DNA of 64,000 nt, taken from NCBI GenBank assembly GCA_965206355.1, contig OZ242212.1, forward strand, positions 558,001-622,000. The letters run 5' to 3'. The position numbers were made by a program, and so were the translations under genes. The DNA is from Spongiihabitans sp965206355 (GTDB taxonomy: Bacteria; Pseudomonadota; Gammaproteobacteria; Arenicellales; Poriferihabitantaceae). This document shows, piece by piece, positions 45,321-53,784 of this stretch (its first letter is position 1; every line of letters begins with the position of its first letter). The notes under the pieces are model-generated. The model did not search any database. It was not told the origin of the DNA and was given only the letters and a program-made list of their open reading frames with translations.

Positions 45321-46487
45321 TTACGGTGTCGGTTTGTACGCGCCAAAAACGCCGATAAAGCTCTTGCTATTATCAGTGGTCGCACCACCAAAGGTGCCGG
45401 CAACGGAGCCTGGTTGGGTATCAGCACCCGTCGCGCCGGTGGCGGGGTTACTGTAGAACTGACCGCCCCATCTGCCGGTGTAGCTATCGCCGTCAAATGT
45501 TATAGCGGTGTCTCCAGTGAAAAACCCGCTGTCACCAGACCCGATGTTAGCCATATCTAATGTCAATACCGGGACGCCAAGAACAACAACACCTTCAGAT
45601 TCAAAATCATGAATCGTTCCACGTATAGTTCCGAGGTTGGTGCCGTCAGCAAAATCAGCCGTTAGCGATGCCTCAGCGTCGAAGAAAATGTTCTCATCCT
45701 CACTCGTATTCGTATAGACACCAGTCGCTTCACCTTCATAATTCGCAGTACCTGTAACAGCGGCGAGGTTGCTTTGCGTAAAAGGATCATTACCATCAAC
45801 AAAGGCACCGAAGGCGTAGTCATTTATAGCAGTAGTATCATTTGGAACATGTACCCAGATTCCACCTGCCAGATAATCGGTGTCATCGTCATCGGGTATC
45901 GCTGCTGTGTTGAGCGTCCAGTCCGTATAAATAGCCGCGAATTGTTGCCCATCAGCAGTCTTTTTAGACAAGTTAACAGCACTAAAGCCCTCGTTAGGGT
46001 CACGTTCTCTGTGTAGCACATTAGTCTCGCTGTCACTACTATCAAATATAGTAACCGAAGCCTCACCAGGTGCGGGAGTTCTGTCCACTTTATACACGAG
46101 TTGCCCATTACTGTTACTCACCTCCACCTCTATAGAGTCGAGGGTCGTCGTGTTTCCAGTTGATGACTGGGTAACGCTACCTGCGTTCGGAGCATTGCCA
46201 GCCGCGTCTGCGGCTTCCGCTCGGACAGTCGCCTGGGTCTCAGAATCTGCGAAAACACTAATGATATTATCGCCCAAACCAGATGTGGAAGGTGTGCCAG
46301 CTGTCGAACCACCACCACCACACCCGGCGAGTACAGTGACAGCAATCGCCAATAGCAGGGTAAGAACCCCGCTCTTTAGCTTATTAGACGATGTATGTGG
46401 AGAGAGAGAGGGGGGGGGGGGGGGGGGGGGGGTAATTGTTTGATTGTCAATGTTTTTATAGCATTTTAGAGAAATTAGCATATTCAT
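45321..46487 (-). CDS. Slam-dependent surface lipoprotein, TbpB-like, with poly-C leader tract
   Basis: A strong ribosome site (AGGAGG, 5 bp spacing) precedes ATG 46487. The leader MNMLISLKCYKNIDNQTIT is followed by a proline run coded by 23 C. The signal LTLLLAIAVTVLAGC then has its Cys near residue 56. The mature 330 residues end in an eight-stranded-barrel type domain (GTANYEGEATGVYT, ITFDGDSYTGRWGGQFY, VAGTFGGATTD, IGVFGAYKP) like the TbpB C-lobe. The ligand is unknown; iron or haem scavenging is only a guess. The frame is open now; loss or gain of C would stop translation before the lipobox. Confidence 0.85.
   Translation of the reverse strand: MNMLISLKCYKNIDNQTITPPPPPPPSLSPHTSSNKLKSGVLTLLLAIAVTVLAGCGGGGSTAGTPSTSGLGDNIISVFADSETQATVRAEAADAAGNAPNAGSVTQSSTGNTTTLDSIEVEVSNSNGQLVYKVDRTPAPGEASVTIFDSSDSETNVLHRERDPNEGFSAVNLSKKTADGQQFAAIYTDWTLNTAAIPDDDDTDYLAGGIWVHVPNDTTAINDYAFGAFVDGNDPFTQSNLAAVTGTANYEGEATGVYTNTSEDENIFFDAEASLTADFADGTNLGTIRGTIHDFESEGVVVLGVPVLTLDMANIGSGDSGFFTGDTAITFDGDSYTGRWGGQFYSNPATGATGADTQPGSVAGTFGGATTDNSKSFIGVFGAYKPTP
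46410..46432 (-). repeat. Poly-G/C tract (23 bp) in lipoprotein leader
   Basis: A run of 23 G on the plus strand (C on the coding strand) lies between the start codon and the lipobox, next to a short AG repeat at 46401-46410. This is an obvious contingency locus candidate. Confidence 0.93.
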
Positions 46488-46875
46488 TGTGCCTCCTATT
46501 GAAAGTTTATGTTGAATACAAAAACAAAAAACGACTTTTTCATTTACTATGGTCTGGTACTGTGGTTTGGAGTCTCAGTAAAAATATTTCACTTACCTTA
46601 TTTCACTTACCTGAAAAACCGTACACAATATAACACGAATTTTCATATAAAAATGTGACTTTTCGCACACTTTGCGCTTTTTCTGCATTGGTAGCACAAA
46701 AATTAAAATTGGTCGATTTCTCCCGTGTTTGTATCTTCGTGGTTAGGGCATAAACGGCATTCTTTCTGTGAAAACCTATGATTTTATCGCCTTGTTGCTC
46801 CCCACATAAGCTGGGCAAGACGTTCTGAATACGGCTCTTAGCTATCTGGCAATCCGGCAAATAGCTTAACACTCT
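46488..46875. other. Intergenic region upstream of the surface lipoprotein gene
   Basis: These 388 AT-rich bases contain the ribosome site and presumably the promoter of the surface lipoprotein gene. No clear Fur box or other operator was seen. An 89-codon minus-strand frame has no family resemblance. The region ends at MITE copy 6. Confidence 0.5.
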
Positions 46876-47014
46876 GAGACCTTTGCACGGAAGATGATTT
46901 CGCTTTCAGGCCAGGCAAAAACGCACGGAATGAGGGAGTTTATGCTTATAAATGACCGATTGAGTACGTTTTTAACACAGCATGCAGGTGAAATGGCTTT
47001 CGTGCAAAGGTCTC
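46876..47014 (+). mobile_element. 139-bp MITE, copy 6 (forward)
   Basis: It is flanked by perfect 5-bp repeats ACTCT (46871-46875 and 47015-47019). The right-hand repeat shares its last base with the ispE stop codon, so the element landed immediately at the gene end. It has GTTTTTAACAC. Confidence 0.93.
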
Positions 47015-47018
47015 ACTC

Positions 47019-47876
47019 TTAATATTCGGTAATATCGTTCAAGGTTCGACTTACTACAGCGTGTAAATGTGATGGCAATTTACGCCGAATTTCGTTGGCA
47101 TCGCCTTTGCAGGCACAACGCAGATAGCTTGAGCAACCACTGCCGTTCATTTTTGCATCGCCATAACGCCCCAGAATGTCCAGTGTCTGACCGACTTCGG
47201 GGTGGAGTAATCGGGTAACGGCTTCCAGATCATTGCCAGTGTTGCCATAGTAGAAATCGGCTCGGGTTATTGCCGGGTGATTACGCCGAAGATGCGGATG
47301 GGAAAATACCGTTGAAGTTGCAACCGCTACTGACGGCATACAAAGACAATACCAGTATTGCTGTGGCTCGAAACTTTCAAAGGTATCACCAATACCGCTT
47401 GCCCAGCATGATTTTGCATAGATGAATACCGGCACATCAGCACCGAGTTGAACGGCAAGCGCTAGCAAGTCATTTCTGCTCAATTCCAGATTCCATAGTC
47501 GATTCAACGCCAGCAATGTGGTAGCTGCGTTTGAACTACCACCGCCCATTCCAGAACCGGGTGGTATTTTTTTGGTTAAGGTTATATTGACACCGATGTT
47601 GCTGTTTGCTGGAAAAGTGTTGCGCAGCAATGTGGCAGCGCGGAGGATTAAATCATGTTGCGGCAACGAAAATTTATGGTTATCACAACGTATGATGTGG
47701 CTGTCTTCGCGCCTTTCAAATTTGAGGATGTCGGCAAAATCAAGGAATTGAAACGCCGTTTCCAAGCTGTGATAGCCATCGCTTCTCTGTCCGGTTATGT
47801 GCAGAAACAAATTGATTTTTGCGGGTGAGCGCATTACCAGCGAGTTGATGTTTTTTCCTGCCGTCATTGTCCACAT
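47019..47876 (-). CDS. ispE: 4-diphosphocytidyl-2-C-methyl-D-erythritol kinase IspE
   Basis: This GHMP kinase phosphorylates CDP-methylerythritol in the MEP route to isoprenoids. Landmarks are RSPAKINLFLHITGQRSDGYH, LTKKIPPGSGMGGGSSNAAT (phosphate loop) and KMNGSGCSSYL. From ATG 47876 it has 285 residues; starts at 47867 or 47834 (MRSPAKINL) are also possible, and the latter best matches relatives. It follows lolB by 21 bp, as in Pseudomonas. Confidence 0.94.
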   Translation of the reverse strand: MWTMTAGKNINSLVMRSPAKINLFLHITGQRSDGYHSLETAFQFLDFADILKFERREDSHIIRCDNHKFSLPQHDLILRAATLLRNTFPANSNIGVNITLTKKIPPGSGMGGGSSNAATTLLALNRLWNLELSRNDLLALAVQLGADVPVFIYAKSCWASGIGDTFESFEPQQYWYCLCMPSVAVATSTVFSHPHLRRNHPAITRADFYYGNTGNDLEAVTRLLHPEVGQTLDILGRYGDAKMNGSGCSSYLRCACKGDANEIRRKLPSHLHAVVSRTLNDITEY

Positions 47877-47897
47877 CTGATTGGGTTGGCTGATATG

Positions 47898-48590
47898 CTA
47901 TTCATAGCGACTGATATTCGACCAGCGTTTCAAAATCACCTTAATGCTCAAGGCATCGCCAATGTACTTCCCGGCATCATCATAAATTTCCATATGTCCG
48001 GGCAATGACGTGATTGTGAGTTTTCGTGGCAGGGTTAAGTCATTGACGGATTGATATTGCTGATATTCGACATGCCATACCCCCTGATTAAAACTTTTCA
48101 ATCGCCCAAAATCATCAATGACAAGATTTAGCGCATAATCATCAGGCAAGCCCTTACACCACATTACCAATTCGGTAAAAGGCACTTGCCACCCTAACCG
48201 TTGATATAACACCTGATCAGCTGTCAAACCTTCAATCATCACACCTTTAGTGTCTTTGAGTATTGCGGCATCGTTTGTTACCGAAATTTGTACCCGCCCA
48301 CCGCCAAATGGCCCATAAAGATCAATCTGCTGCTCAATCTGTTGCCGGTCATTCAGGTACGCCCATTGTAATGTCGCAGAGCCACCTTTCCTGCCGCTGT
48401 TTACGCCGATTTTTCCCTTAATCATCCAGCCTGATAGCATGGCATTACGGCTCTGTTGTTGCTGCCAAAGCTGCTCTCTTTGCGCTGGTGAAAGCGATGG
48501 TTTTGTTATTGTGGTCACGCACCCGCTAATGAGGATAATCATGGCAAGTAGCACCAGAGCGTAACCGATTCGATGCGCTCGCTCTTGCAC
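47898..48590 (-). CDS. lolB: Outer-membrane lipoprotein receptor LolB
   Basis: LolB receives lipoproteins from LolA and inserts them into the outer membrane. With GTG 48590 the protein has 230 residues and a proper signal, ALVLLAMIILISGC. The mature domain shows MLSGWMIKGKIGVNSGRKGG, ATLQWAYLNDRQ, IDLYGPFGGG, GLPDDYALNL and LPRKLTI. The longer frame from 48746 would put the lipobox too far in, so I prefer GTG. It lies between the TPR lipoprotein and ispE. The window also has several of its likely clients. Confidence 0.9.
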   Translation of the reverse strand: MQERAHRIGYALVLLAMIILISGCVTTITKPSLSPAQREQLWQQQQSRNAMLSGWMIKGKIGVNSGRKGGSATLQWAYLNDRQQIEQQIDLYGPFGGGRVQISVTNDAAILKDTKGVMIEGLTADQVLYQRLGWQVPFTELVMWCKGLPDDYALNLVIDDFGRLKSFNQGVWHVEYQQYQSVNDLTLPRKLTITSLPGHMEIYDDAGKYIGDALSIKVILKRWSNISRYE

Positions 48591-48633
48591 ATGCGACGTT
48601 TGAAAATGCGGCTTTTTCAAACGGGCATCCAAT

Positions 48634-50508
48634 TCAAACCAACAACGCAGTTTGTTTCTGAATGACCGATTTCTCCAGTGTGCAGTGCTGCAAAGGGAGT
48701 CGCTCGTGCCAGTGGCTGCCGGCGATAGCGCTGACGCATTTATCAATGATGTTGGCGGGATTCTGTTGTTGTGAAAATCGCTTAATGGTGTTTCTCAAGA
48801 TTAAATTTTCCGGTGTCCGCCTGATTCCCTGTGTCCAGATTTTCATGGCTTCGTCTTTGTTGCCATGAACCCAAAGCACTTCACCTAAATGTGCGGCAAT
48901 TTCAGCATCGTGCCTAATACGAAACGCCTGCCGTAAAAACTTTATTGCTTGTGCATGATGACCCAACCTGAAATGAACCCAGCCCATACTATCGAGAATA
49001 TAGGGGTCGTCTGGCAATAGTTGATTCGCTTTGCTAATCAATACCATCGCTTCCTCCAGTCTGTCAGTCTGATCTGCCAGTGTATAACCGAGCGCGTTAT
49101 AAGCATGTGCATTTTCCGGGAGCAGGGCAATGACTTGACGCATATCGCGCTCGTGTAATGCCAACAAGTTCATCTGCGCGGCGAGCAGTCCGCGGTTATA
49201 CAACAAGTCCGGCTGTTGAGGATATTGTTGCAGGCTCTCATCAAGCAGTAACCTAGCTTGCGCTAACCGATTATATGTTTTTAACAACATATTTTGTGCG
49301 AGAATAATCTGGATTCTCTGCTCATCATTGACGTTATCAATTTGTCGCAAATGCCGCAAGGCAGCATCAACATCATCGCGTTTCCCTATAATATCAGCCA
49401 TTTTTATCTGCGCATTTAGATAATATCGCGGCGATGAAACACTATACAGATATGACTCGGCAGCCGTGTAATTTTTTAGTTGAAACTCAATATCAGCCAG
49501 ATAAATTCGGCTTTGATCGTTGCGTAACAGGTCTTGTTCGTTTTCTGCATTCAGTTGCAGATACCGCACCAGCATTTTCTTCGCTTCTGCCAGAAAATTT
49601 TTGTGCAGATAAACAATGCCCACTGTGAACAGGGCATCAATAGCATCAGGATTAAGCCGCAATATTTGCTTGAGATGATCGAGTGCGGCATCGGTATTAT
49701 GGTGTTGCAGCAGGCGTTGCGCATATTGTAGCCTGAACAGCATCTGTTTGGGATGGCGGTGAATATGGGCCTCTGCAAAACGCTTCATTTTGGCAACATC
49801 GTGGTCAGACAGGATGATCAATTTGCGAATGCCCGGATCTTCCCAATCCGCTTTCAGTTCAAGGGTATGGTCAAGCAGACGGCTATATTCATCGACATTG
49901 TTTAGCTCGGCAGCGAGCAGGGCAGCGGTCAAGGTAAGTTGTTCATTGGCAGGTGACTTTTCGATGTGTGTTATAAAGCCGTCCAACACGGTTTGCTGAT
50001 CTTGTTTCGACAACAAAGTTGCAATCTCCTGCAAGAGTCCAACACGATAATCGGTTTTATCTTTTATCAGTTCGGTCAGTAGCACAAAAGCACGCTCACG
50101 GTCGCCTGACAGTAAATGCACTTTTGCCAGAGAAAAGCGTGCTATGTCGTTATTGGGTTGTAGCTGATTAAGAAATTGCACCAGTGCGCTTGCCTGTTGA
50201 TACGCATTTATAGACAGTGCGAATCGAATTGATTCGCCGATCAAGCGGCGATCTTTGGAACGGTATGCTGCGCTGGATAAGGATGCCAATGCCTGTTTGG
50301 TATTGTTTCTCTGGGCAGCAATACTGGCTAGCAGAATGTCATACAGCAGTTCCGCACTAAGTTGAGACTCATAATCCGCTTTCGTTGCCGATACCGCTTC
50401 AACCTCAGCGCTCTGGACTGAACCCGCGACAACCGTCCGGTCAATCTGTGCATGAGGTTGACATGCCACAATGAAGATCGACACCAATAGCGATGGGCTG
50501 GCACGCAT
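48634..50508 (-). CDS. TPR-repeat lipoprotein
   Basis: From ATG 50508 the protein has 624 residues and starts with lipoprotein signal MRASPSLLVSIFIVACQ. Most of it is tetratricopeptide repeats (for example NPDAIDALFTVGIVYLHKNF, YNRGLLAAQMNLLALHERDM, AHAYNALGYTLADQTDRLEE, DPYILDSMGWVHFRLGHHAQ). It is the counterpart of the TPR protein upstream of lolB-ispE in Pseudomonas. It probably acts as a periplasmic scaffold; the exact role is unknown. The upstream extension of the open frame runs through a repeat array and is not coding. Confidence 0.88.
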   Translation of the reverse strand: MRASPSLLVSIFIVACQPHAQIDRTVVAGSVQSAEVEAVSATKADYESQLSAELLYDILLASIAAQRNNTKQALASLSSAAYRSKDRRLIGESIRFALSINAYQQASALVQFLNQLQPNNDIARFSLAKVHLLSGDRERAFVLLTELIKDKTDYRVGLLQEIATLLSKQDQQTVLDGFITHIEKSPANEQLTLTAALLAAELNNVDEYSRLLDHTLELKADWEDPGIRKLIILSDHDVAKMKRFAEAHIHRHPKQMLFRLQYAQRLLQHHNTDAALDHLKQILRLNPDAIDALFTVGIVYLHKNFLAEAKKMLVRYLQLNAENEQDLLRNDQSRIYLADIEFQLKNYTAAESYLYSVSSPRYYLNAQIKMADIIGKRDDVDAALRHLRQIDNVNDEQRIQIILAQNMLLKTYNRLAQARLLLDESLQQYPQQPDLLYNRGLLAAQMNLLALHERDMRQVIALLPENAHAYNALGYTLADQTDRLEEAMVLISKANQLLPDDPYILDSMGWVHFRLGHHAQAIKFLRQAFRIRHDAEIAAHLGEVLWVHGNKDEAMKIWTQGIRRTPENLILRNTIKRFSQQQNPANIIDKCVSAIAGSHWHERLPLQHCTLEKSVIQKQTALLV

Positions 50509-50688
50509 TGTCCGCTTCGCCAGAGTCGGTAAAAAATGAAATAGGGTTGGCAAGTTATATGCCGAATGATTGATAAGACATACCCTAAAGTCTATCACAG
50601 AGCTTTGCATCATTGCCGGAAACATGGTTTTGACCGATTTTTGCTCCTCAGCAATGCTTCTTTGCAGATGAGAAAGCAGAAATGGGAA

Positions 50689-51067
50689 CAGAAATGGGGA
50701 CACCCTTAAAAATTTAAGGAACAACGTGAGGAACGACCTTCTTAAAAAAGGCACCCCTGAAAAAAACGCAGGTGCAGAGGGTAATAAGAGACAATTTAAG
50801 CCCAATGGCAGCCAGGCTAAACAGAAAAGCAGAAATAGGGACACCCTTAAAAATTTAAGGAACAACGTGAGGAACGACCTTCTTAAAAAAAGCACCCCTG
50901 AAAAAAACGCAGGTGCAGAGGGAAAAGCAGAAATGGGGACACCCTTAAAAATTTAAGGGACAACGTGAGGAACGACCTTCTTAAAAAAGGCACCTCTGAA
51001 AAAAACGCAGGTGCAGAGGGTAATAAGAGATAATTTAAGCCCAATGACAGCCAGGCTAAACAGAAAA
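50689..51067. repeat. Three-unit imperfect tandem repeat
   Basis: Units of about 140, 98 and 140 bp begin with CAGAAATGGGGACACCC-like sequence. All share the palindrome CCTTAAA-AA-TTTAAGG, GAACAACGTGAGGAACGACC and the hairpin-forming GCACCCCTG / CAGGTGCAG. Units 1 and 3 carry an extra 42-bp module (TAATTTAAGCCCAATG...) missing from unit 2. The array lies between the TPR lipoprotein and the HAD gene. Its GGGGACA heads recall REP-type repeats moved by Y1 transposases, and one such gene lies 1.1 kb away. That link is inference. Confidence 0.85.
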
Positions 51068-51128
51068 ATAATATAAAATGTGCTACTTATCCTAAGCACA
51101 ATCAATTTTGTTAAACTGAATACAAATT

Positions 51129-51815
51129 ATGGGTCTTACTGATATTCCAGCACGATTCGCGTTATTTGATATGGACGGTTTACTGCTGGACACCGAAACC
51201 ATTTATACCCAGGTTACTCAGCACATTGTTGGCCGATTTGGCAAAACCTTTGATTGGTCAATAAAGGGCAACATGATTGGACTACCTGCTATGGTTTCTG
51301 CCAATTATCTGGTTCGCACACTGCAACTGCCAATCAGTGCTAAAACTTATTTAGAAGAACGCGACCAGTTACTACGAACACAATTTCCGAGTTGCAAGGC
51401 AATGCCCGGGGCTGAAAACCTGATACGCACTCTTCACGATCAAGGTGTACCCATAGCCGTGGCAACTAGCTCCAGCCATGATCTTTTCCAGTCGAAAACG
51501 TCCAATCATCAACATTGGTTCGCACTTTTTAACGTCATCGTTACTGGAGATGATCCTGAAGTCAAACAGGGGAAACCAGCGCCGGACATTTTTAATGTTG
51601 CTGCCAAACGCCTCAATGCCACTCCACAGAACACACTGGTATTTGAGGATGCCCCATCCGGATTAGCTGCTGGCATCGCTGCTGGAATGCGCGTAATTGT
51701 GGTACCCGATATGAATATGGATAAATCACGTTATCAAGATGCCGAGCGCATTCTAAATTCTCTTGAAGAGTTTAATCCTGAAGAATTTGGTTTGCTGGAT
51801 AGCTTGAGTAAATAG
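51129..51815 (+). CDS. HAD-superfamily hydrolase (beta-phosphoglucomutase / GS1-like subfamily)
   Basis: This 228-residue phosphatase has the nucleophile motif FALFDMDGLLLDTE, motif II VAVATSSSH-type (PIAVATSSS), motif III lysine in KQGKPAPDIF and motif IV VFEDAPSGLAAGIAAG. The cap domain is alpha-helical (C1 type). The whole most resembles GS1-like phosphatases such as pseudouridine-5'-phosphatase, common in eukaryotes. The substrate is not known. It stands alone on the plus strand, followed 37 bp later by MITE copy 7. Confidence 0.86.
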   Translation: MGLTDIPARFALFDMDGLLLDTETIYTQVTQHIVGRFGKTFDWSIKGNMIGLPAMVSANYLVRTLQLPISAKTYLEERDQLLRTQFPSCKAMPGAENLIRTLHDQGVPIAVATSSSHDLFQSKTSNHQHWFALFNVIVTGDDPEVKQGKPAPDIFNVAAKRLNATPQNTLVFEDAPSGLAAGIAAGMRVIVVPDMNMDKSRYQDAERILNSLEEFNPEEFGLLDSLSK

Positions 51816-51852
51816 GTTTTTCTAGTAATAGACAGCCATAGATTAACAGGAC

Positions 51853-51991
51853 GAGACCTTTGCACGGAAGATGATTTCGATTTCAGGTAAGGCAAAAACG
51901 CACGGAATGAGGGAGTTTATGCTTATAAATGACCGATTGAGTACGTTTTTAACGCAGCATGCAGGTGAAATGGCTTTCGTGCAAAGGTCTC
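51853..51991 (+). mobile_element. 139-bp MITE, copy 7 (forward)
   Basis: It is flanked by perfect 5-bp repeats AGGAC (51848-51852 and 51992-51996). It has TCGATTTCAGGTAAGGC and GTTTTTAACGC. It lies just after the HAD gene. Confidence 0.93.
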
Positions 51992-52168
51992 AGGACGTAA
52001 AAAACCAAGATTCCATGATAAATTCTACTGAGAATTTTCAGATTTGTCTCGGTTTTCTCGAGCATCATCGGCAAAAATACCGATAACCTGAATTTGAGTC
52101 GAGCAGATACCTCCGAGCAATCGGATGGTTTATTTTTATAGCCCGAATTAGGGCGAATAGATGTGTCG

Positions 52169-53143
52169 TTAAGCGGTATTTAACACCGGAGTTTGCCACA
52201 ACCATTTCTGACCAATCGCGCGGCAATATGATGCCATGCTGGCAGATGAACCCAGTGCTTTGGGGATTCTCTTAGGCTTGGTTTTCATAACTCGAACCCA
52301 CTGATCAGGATGCTGTTGTAGTCGCTCCAGCAGTGGCGGATAGCTGTCAAAAACTGCCCCGCTTTTGCCCGCCCTGATAACCCGCCCAGTCCAATCAAGC
52401 AATTCAAGATAATCAACAAAGCAAAATGGCAGCCTGTTATCGGTTGTATCTGAGGCATTTGGCGATGACAGGGGCGGGGCATCCAGAAAATCAATCAATC
52501 CCGAATCATCGCTGTCCAAACGGCGTTTTATAGCGGTATATTCCGACTGCTCTGGGGTTGAAGCAATACCCGCCCTGACAGGGTTCAGATCAACATACGC
52601 CATACAGCGCAGCAAGGCTTCCTCATCTAGCAGTGCCTGAGAGACAAATCGCCCCTCCCAAAACCGCCCTTTGCAGTTGTCTTCTTGATTGGCTTCCCGC
52701 GCGATTCGTTCATTGAGGTAGCCCATGTATTTGCTGATGTTGGTCAGATTATCTCGCCACTTTTGGACATCGGCCATGACCCGAGCAAGCTCACTCTTTG
52801 ACAGGCATTTTCCATCTCTATACTGAGCGACCAGCGGCTTTATGCGATAGAGTAGCCCCCAACGATCAATAATCTCATAATCAGACAAGCGCTCTGCTTG
52901 ACAGAGATCGACTTTCAAGATCACATGATAGTGGTTGGACATAATCGCATAGCTGACAATATCAATACAGAACGCTTTGGATAATAAAATCAGCTTATTT
53001 TCCACCCAACCGCGGCGATGTTCATAGCTTCGTCCGGAGAAGCGATCCAGACCGCATAAATACGCCCGTCGCACACAGCGACAAATGCAATGATAGTAGG
53101 GTGTTTGTTGCAGGCAGATGAGCCTTTTTCGAGCAATAGTCAT
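52169..53143 (-). CDS. Y1 (HUH) transposase, REP-associated (RAYT-like)
   Basis: This 324-residue protein has the HUH metal-binding motif in SNHYHVILKVD and the catalytic Tyr region NISKYMGYLNERIAREAN. RFWEGRFVSQALLDEE and YVDLNPVRAGIA are hallmark stretches of the RAYT/TnpA-REP group. A C-terminal tail of about 100 residues follows. AGGAGG precedes the ATG. Such single-strand transposases move REP repeats. Its first 55 codons and upstream DNA are duplicated next to it. Confidence 0.9.
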   Translation of the reverse strand: MTIARKRLICLQQTPYYHCICRCVRRAYLCGLDRFSGRSYEHRRGWVENKLILLSKAFCIDIVSYAIMSNHYHVILKVDLCQAERLSDYEIIDRWGLLYRIKPLVAQYRDGKCLSKSELARVMADVQKWRDNLTNISKYMGYLNERIAREANQEDNCKGRFWEGRFVSQALLDEEALLRCMAYVDLNPVRAGIASTPEQSEYTAIKRRLDSDDSGLIDFLDAPPLSSPNASDTTDNRLPFCFVDYLELLDWTGRVIRAGKSGAVFDSYPPLLERLQQHPDQWVRVMKTKPKRIPKALGSSASMASYCRAIGQKWLWQTPVLNTA

Positions 53144-53254
53144 AATTACCTCCTGTGGTTTAGGTGCTTCCTTGAGACAGCTAATCTTATATTAGATTAT
53201 TGAATTGTCAATACGAAAAAGTGGATATTGTTTTTTGGGTGTCTAATATTAAAT
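52977..53254. repeat. 278-bp direct repeat, copy A
   Basis: It covers the 5' end of the Y1 transposase gene and its upstream region, ending in GGGTGTCTAATATTAAAT. It matches 53281-53558 at an offset of 304 bp, with one difference seen (GACAAATGC versus GACAGATGC). Confidence 0.92.
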
Positions 53255-53273
53255 TCTTCTTGGGTGTCTAATA

Positions 53274-53447
53274 TTAAATGTTGGATAATAAAATCAGCTT
53301 ATTTTCCACCCAACCGCGGCGATGTTCATAGCTTCGTCCGGAGAAGCGATCCAGACCGCATAAATACGCCCGTCGCACACAGCGACAGATGCAATGATAG
53401 TAGGGTGTTTGTTGCAGGCAGATGAGCCTTTTTCGAGCAATAGTCAT
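53274..53447 (-). pseudogene. Truncated Y1 transposase 5' fragment
   Basis: The duplicated segment repeats the transposase start (MTIARKRLICLQQTPYYHCI) for 55 codons and then reads SNI and stops where the duplication ends. HUH and tyrosine motifs are absent, so it cannot be functional. Confidence 0.85.
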
Positions 53448-53558
53448 AATTACCTCCTGTGGTTTAGGTGCTTCCTTGAGACAGCTAATCTTATATTAGA
53501 TTATTGAATTGTCAATACGAAAAAGTGGATATTGTTTTTTGGGTGTCTAATATTAAAT
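53281..53558. repeat. 278-bp direct repeat, copy B
   Basis: It is nearly identical to copy A. The GGGTGTCTAATATTAAAT motif closes both copies and also occurs alone in the 26-bp gap between them, giving three copies in all. Copy B joins an integrase fragment at 53559. Confidence 0.92.
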
Positions 53559-53784
53559 GGTCCACCAGGGAGTAGCCAGTGACCTTCATCAGATATCGGG
53601 TCATGGTTCCCCGGTCGGCTTTGCCGAGCAGCCCGTAACGATGTCTCATCAGGGTCTTTTGCAGCCACCGATAGCGCTCTCGCTTAGCGGTGGCCACGTT
53701 GAAGGCTACGGCCTGCGTGCCGTCGAGAAACTGCTTGACGGCATCCACGGTGGTCAATTGTTCTAAGCTCATGATCGTTTTCAT
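53559..53784 (-). pseudogene. Truncated integrase/transposase N-terminus
   Basis: The frame reads MKTIMSLEQLTTVDAVKQFL, then GTQAVAFNVATAKRERYRWL and MTRYLMKVTGYS. This resembles the N-terminal helix-turn-helix region of rve-type integrases. It is cut off at 53559 where repeat copy B begins; the catalytic core is missing. It is a remnant of another mobile element. Confidence 0.65.

Noticed and set aside
50509..50895. N-terminal extension of the TPR lipoprotein frame
   Set aside because: It is translated from the repeat array; the lipoprotein signal begins at ATG 50508.
50689..51067. CRISPR array
   Set aside because: Units are about 100-140 bp, contiguous and imperfect, with no spacers of uniform length and no cas genes.
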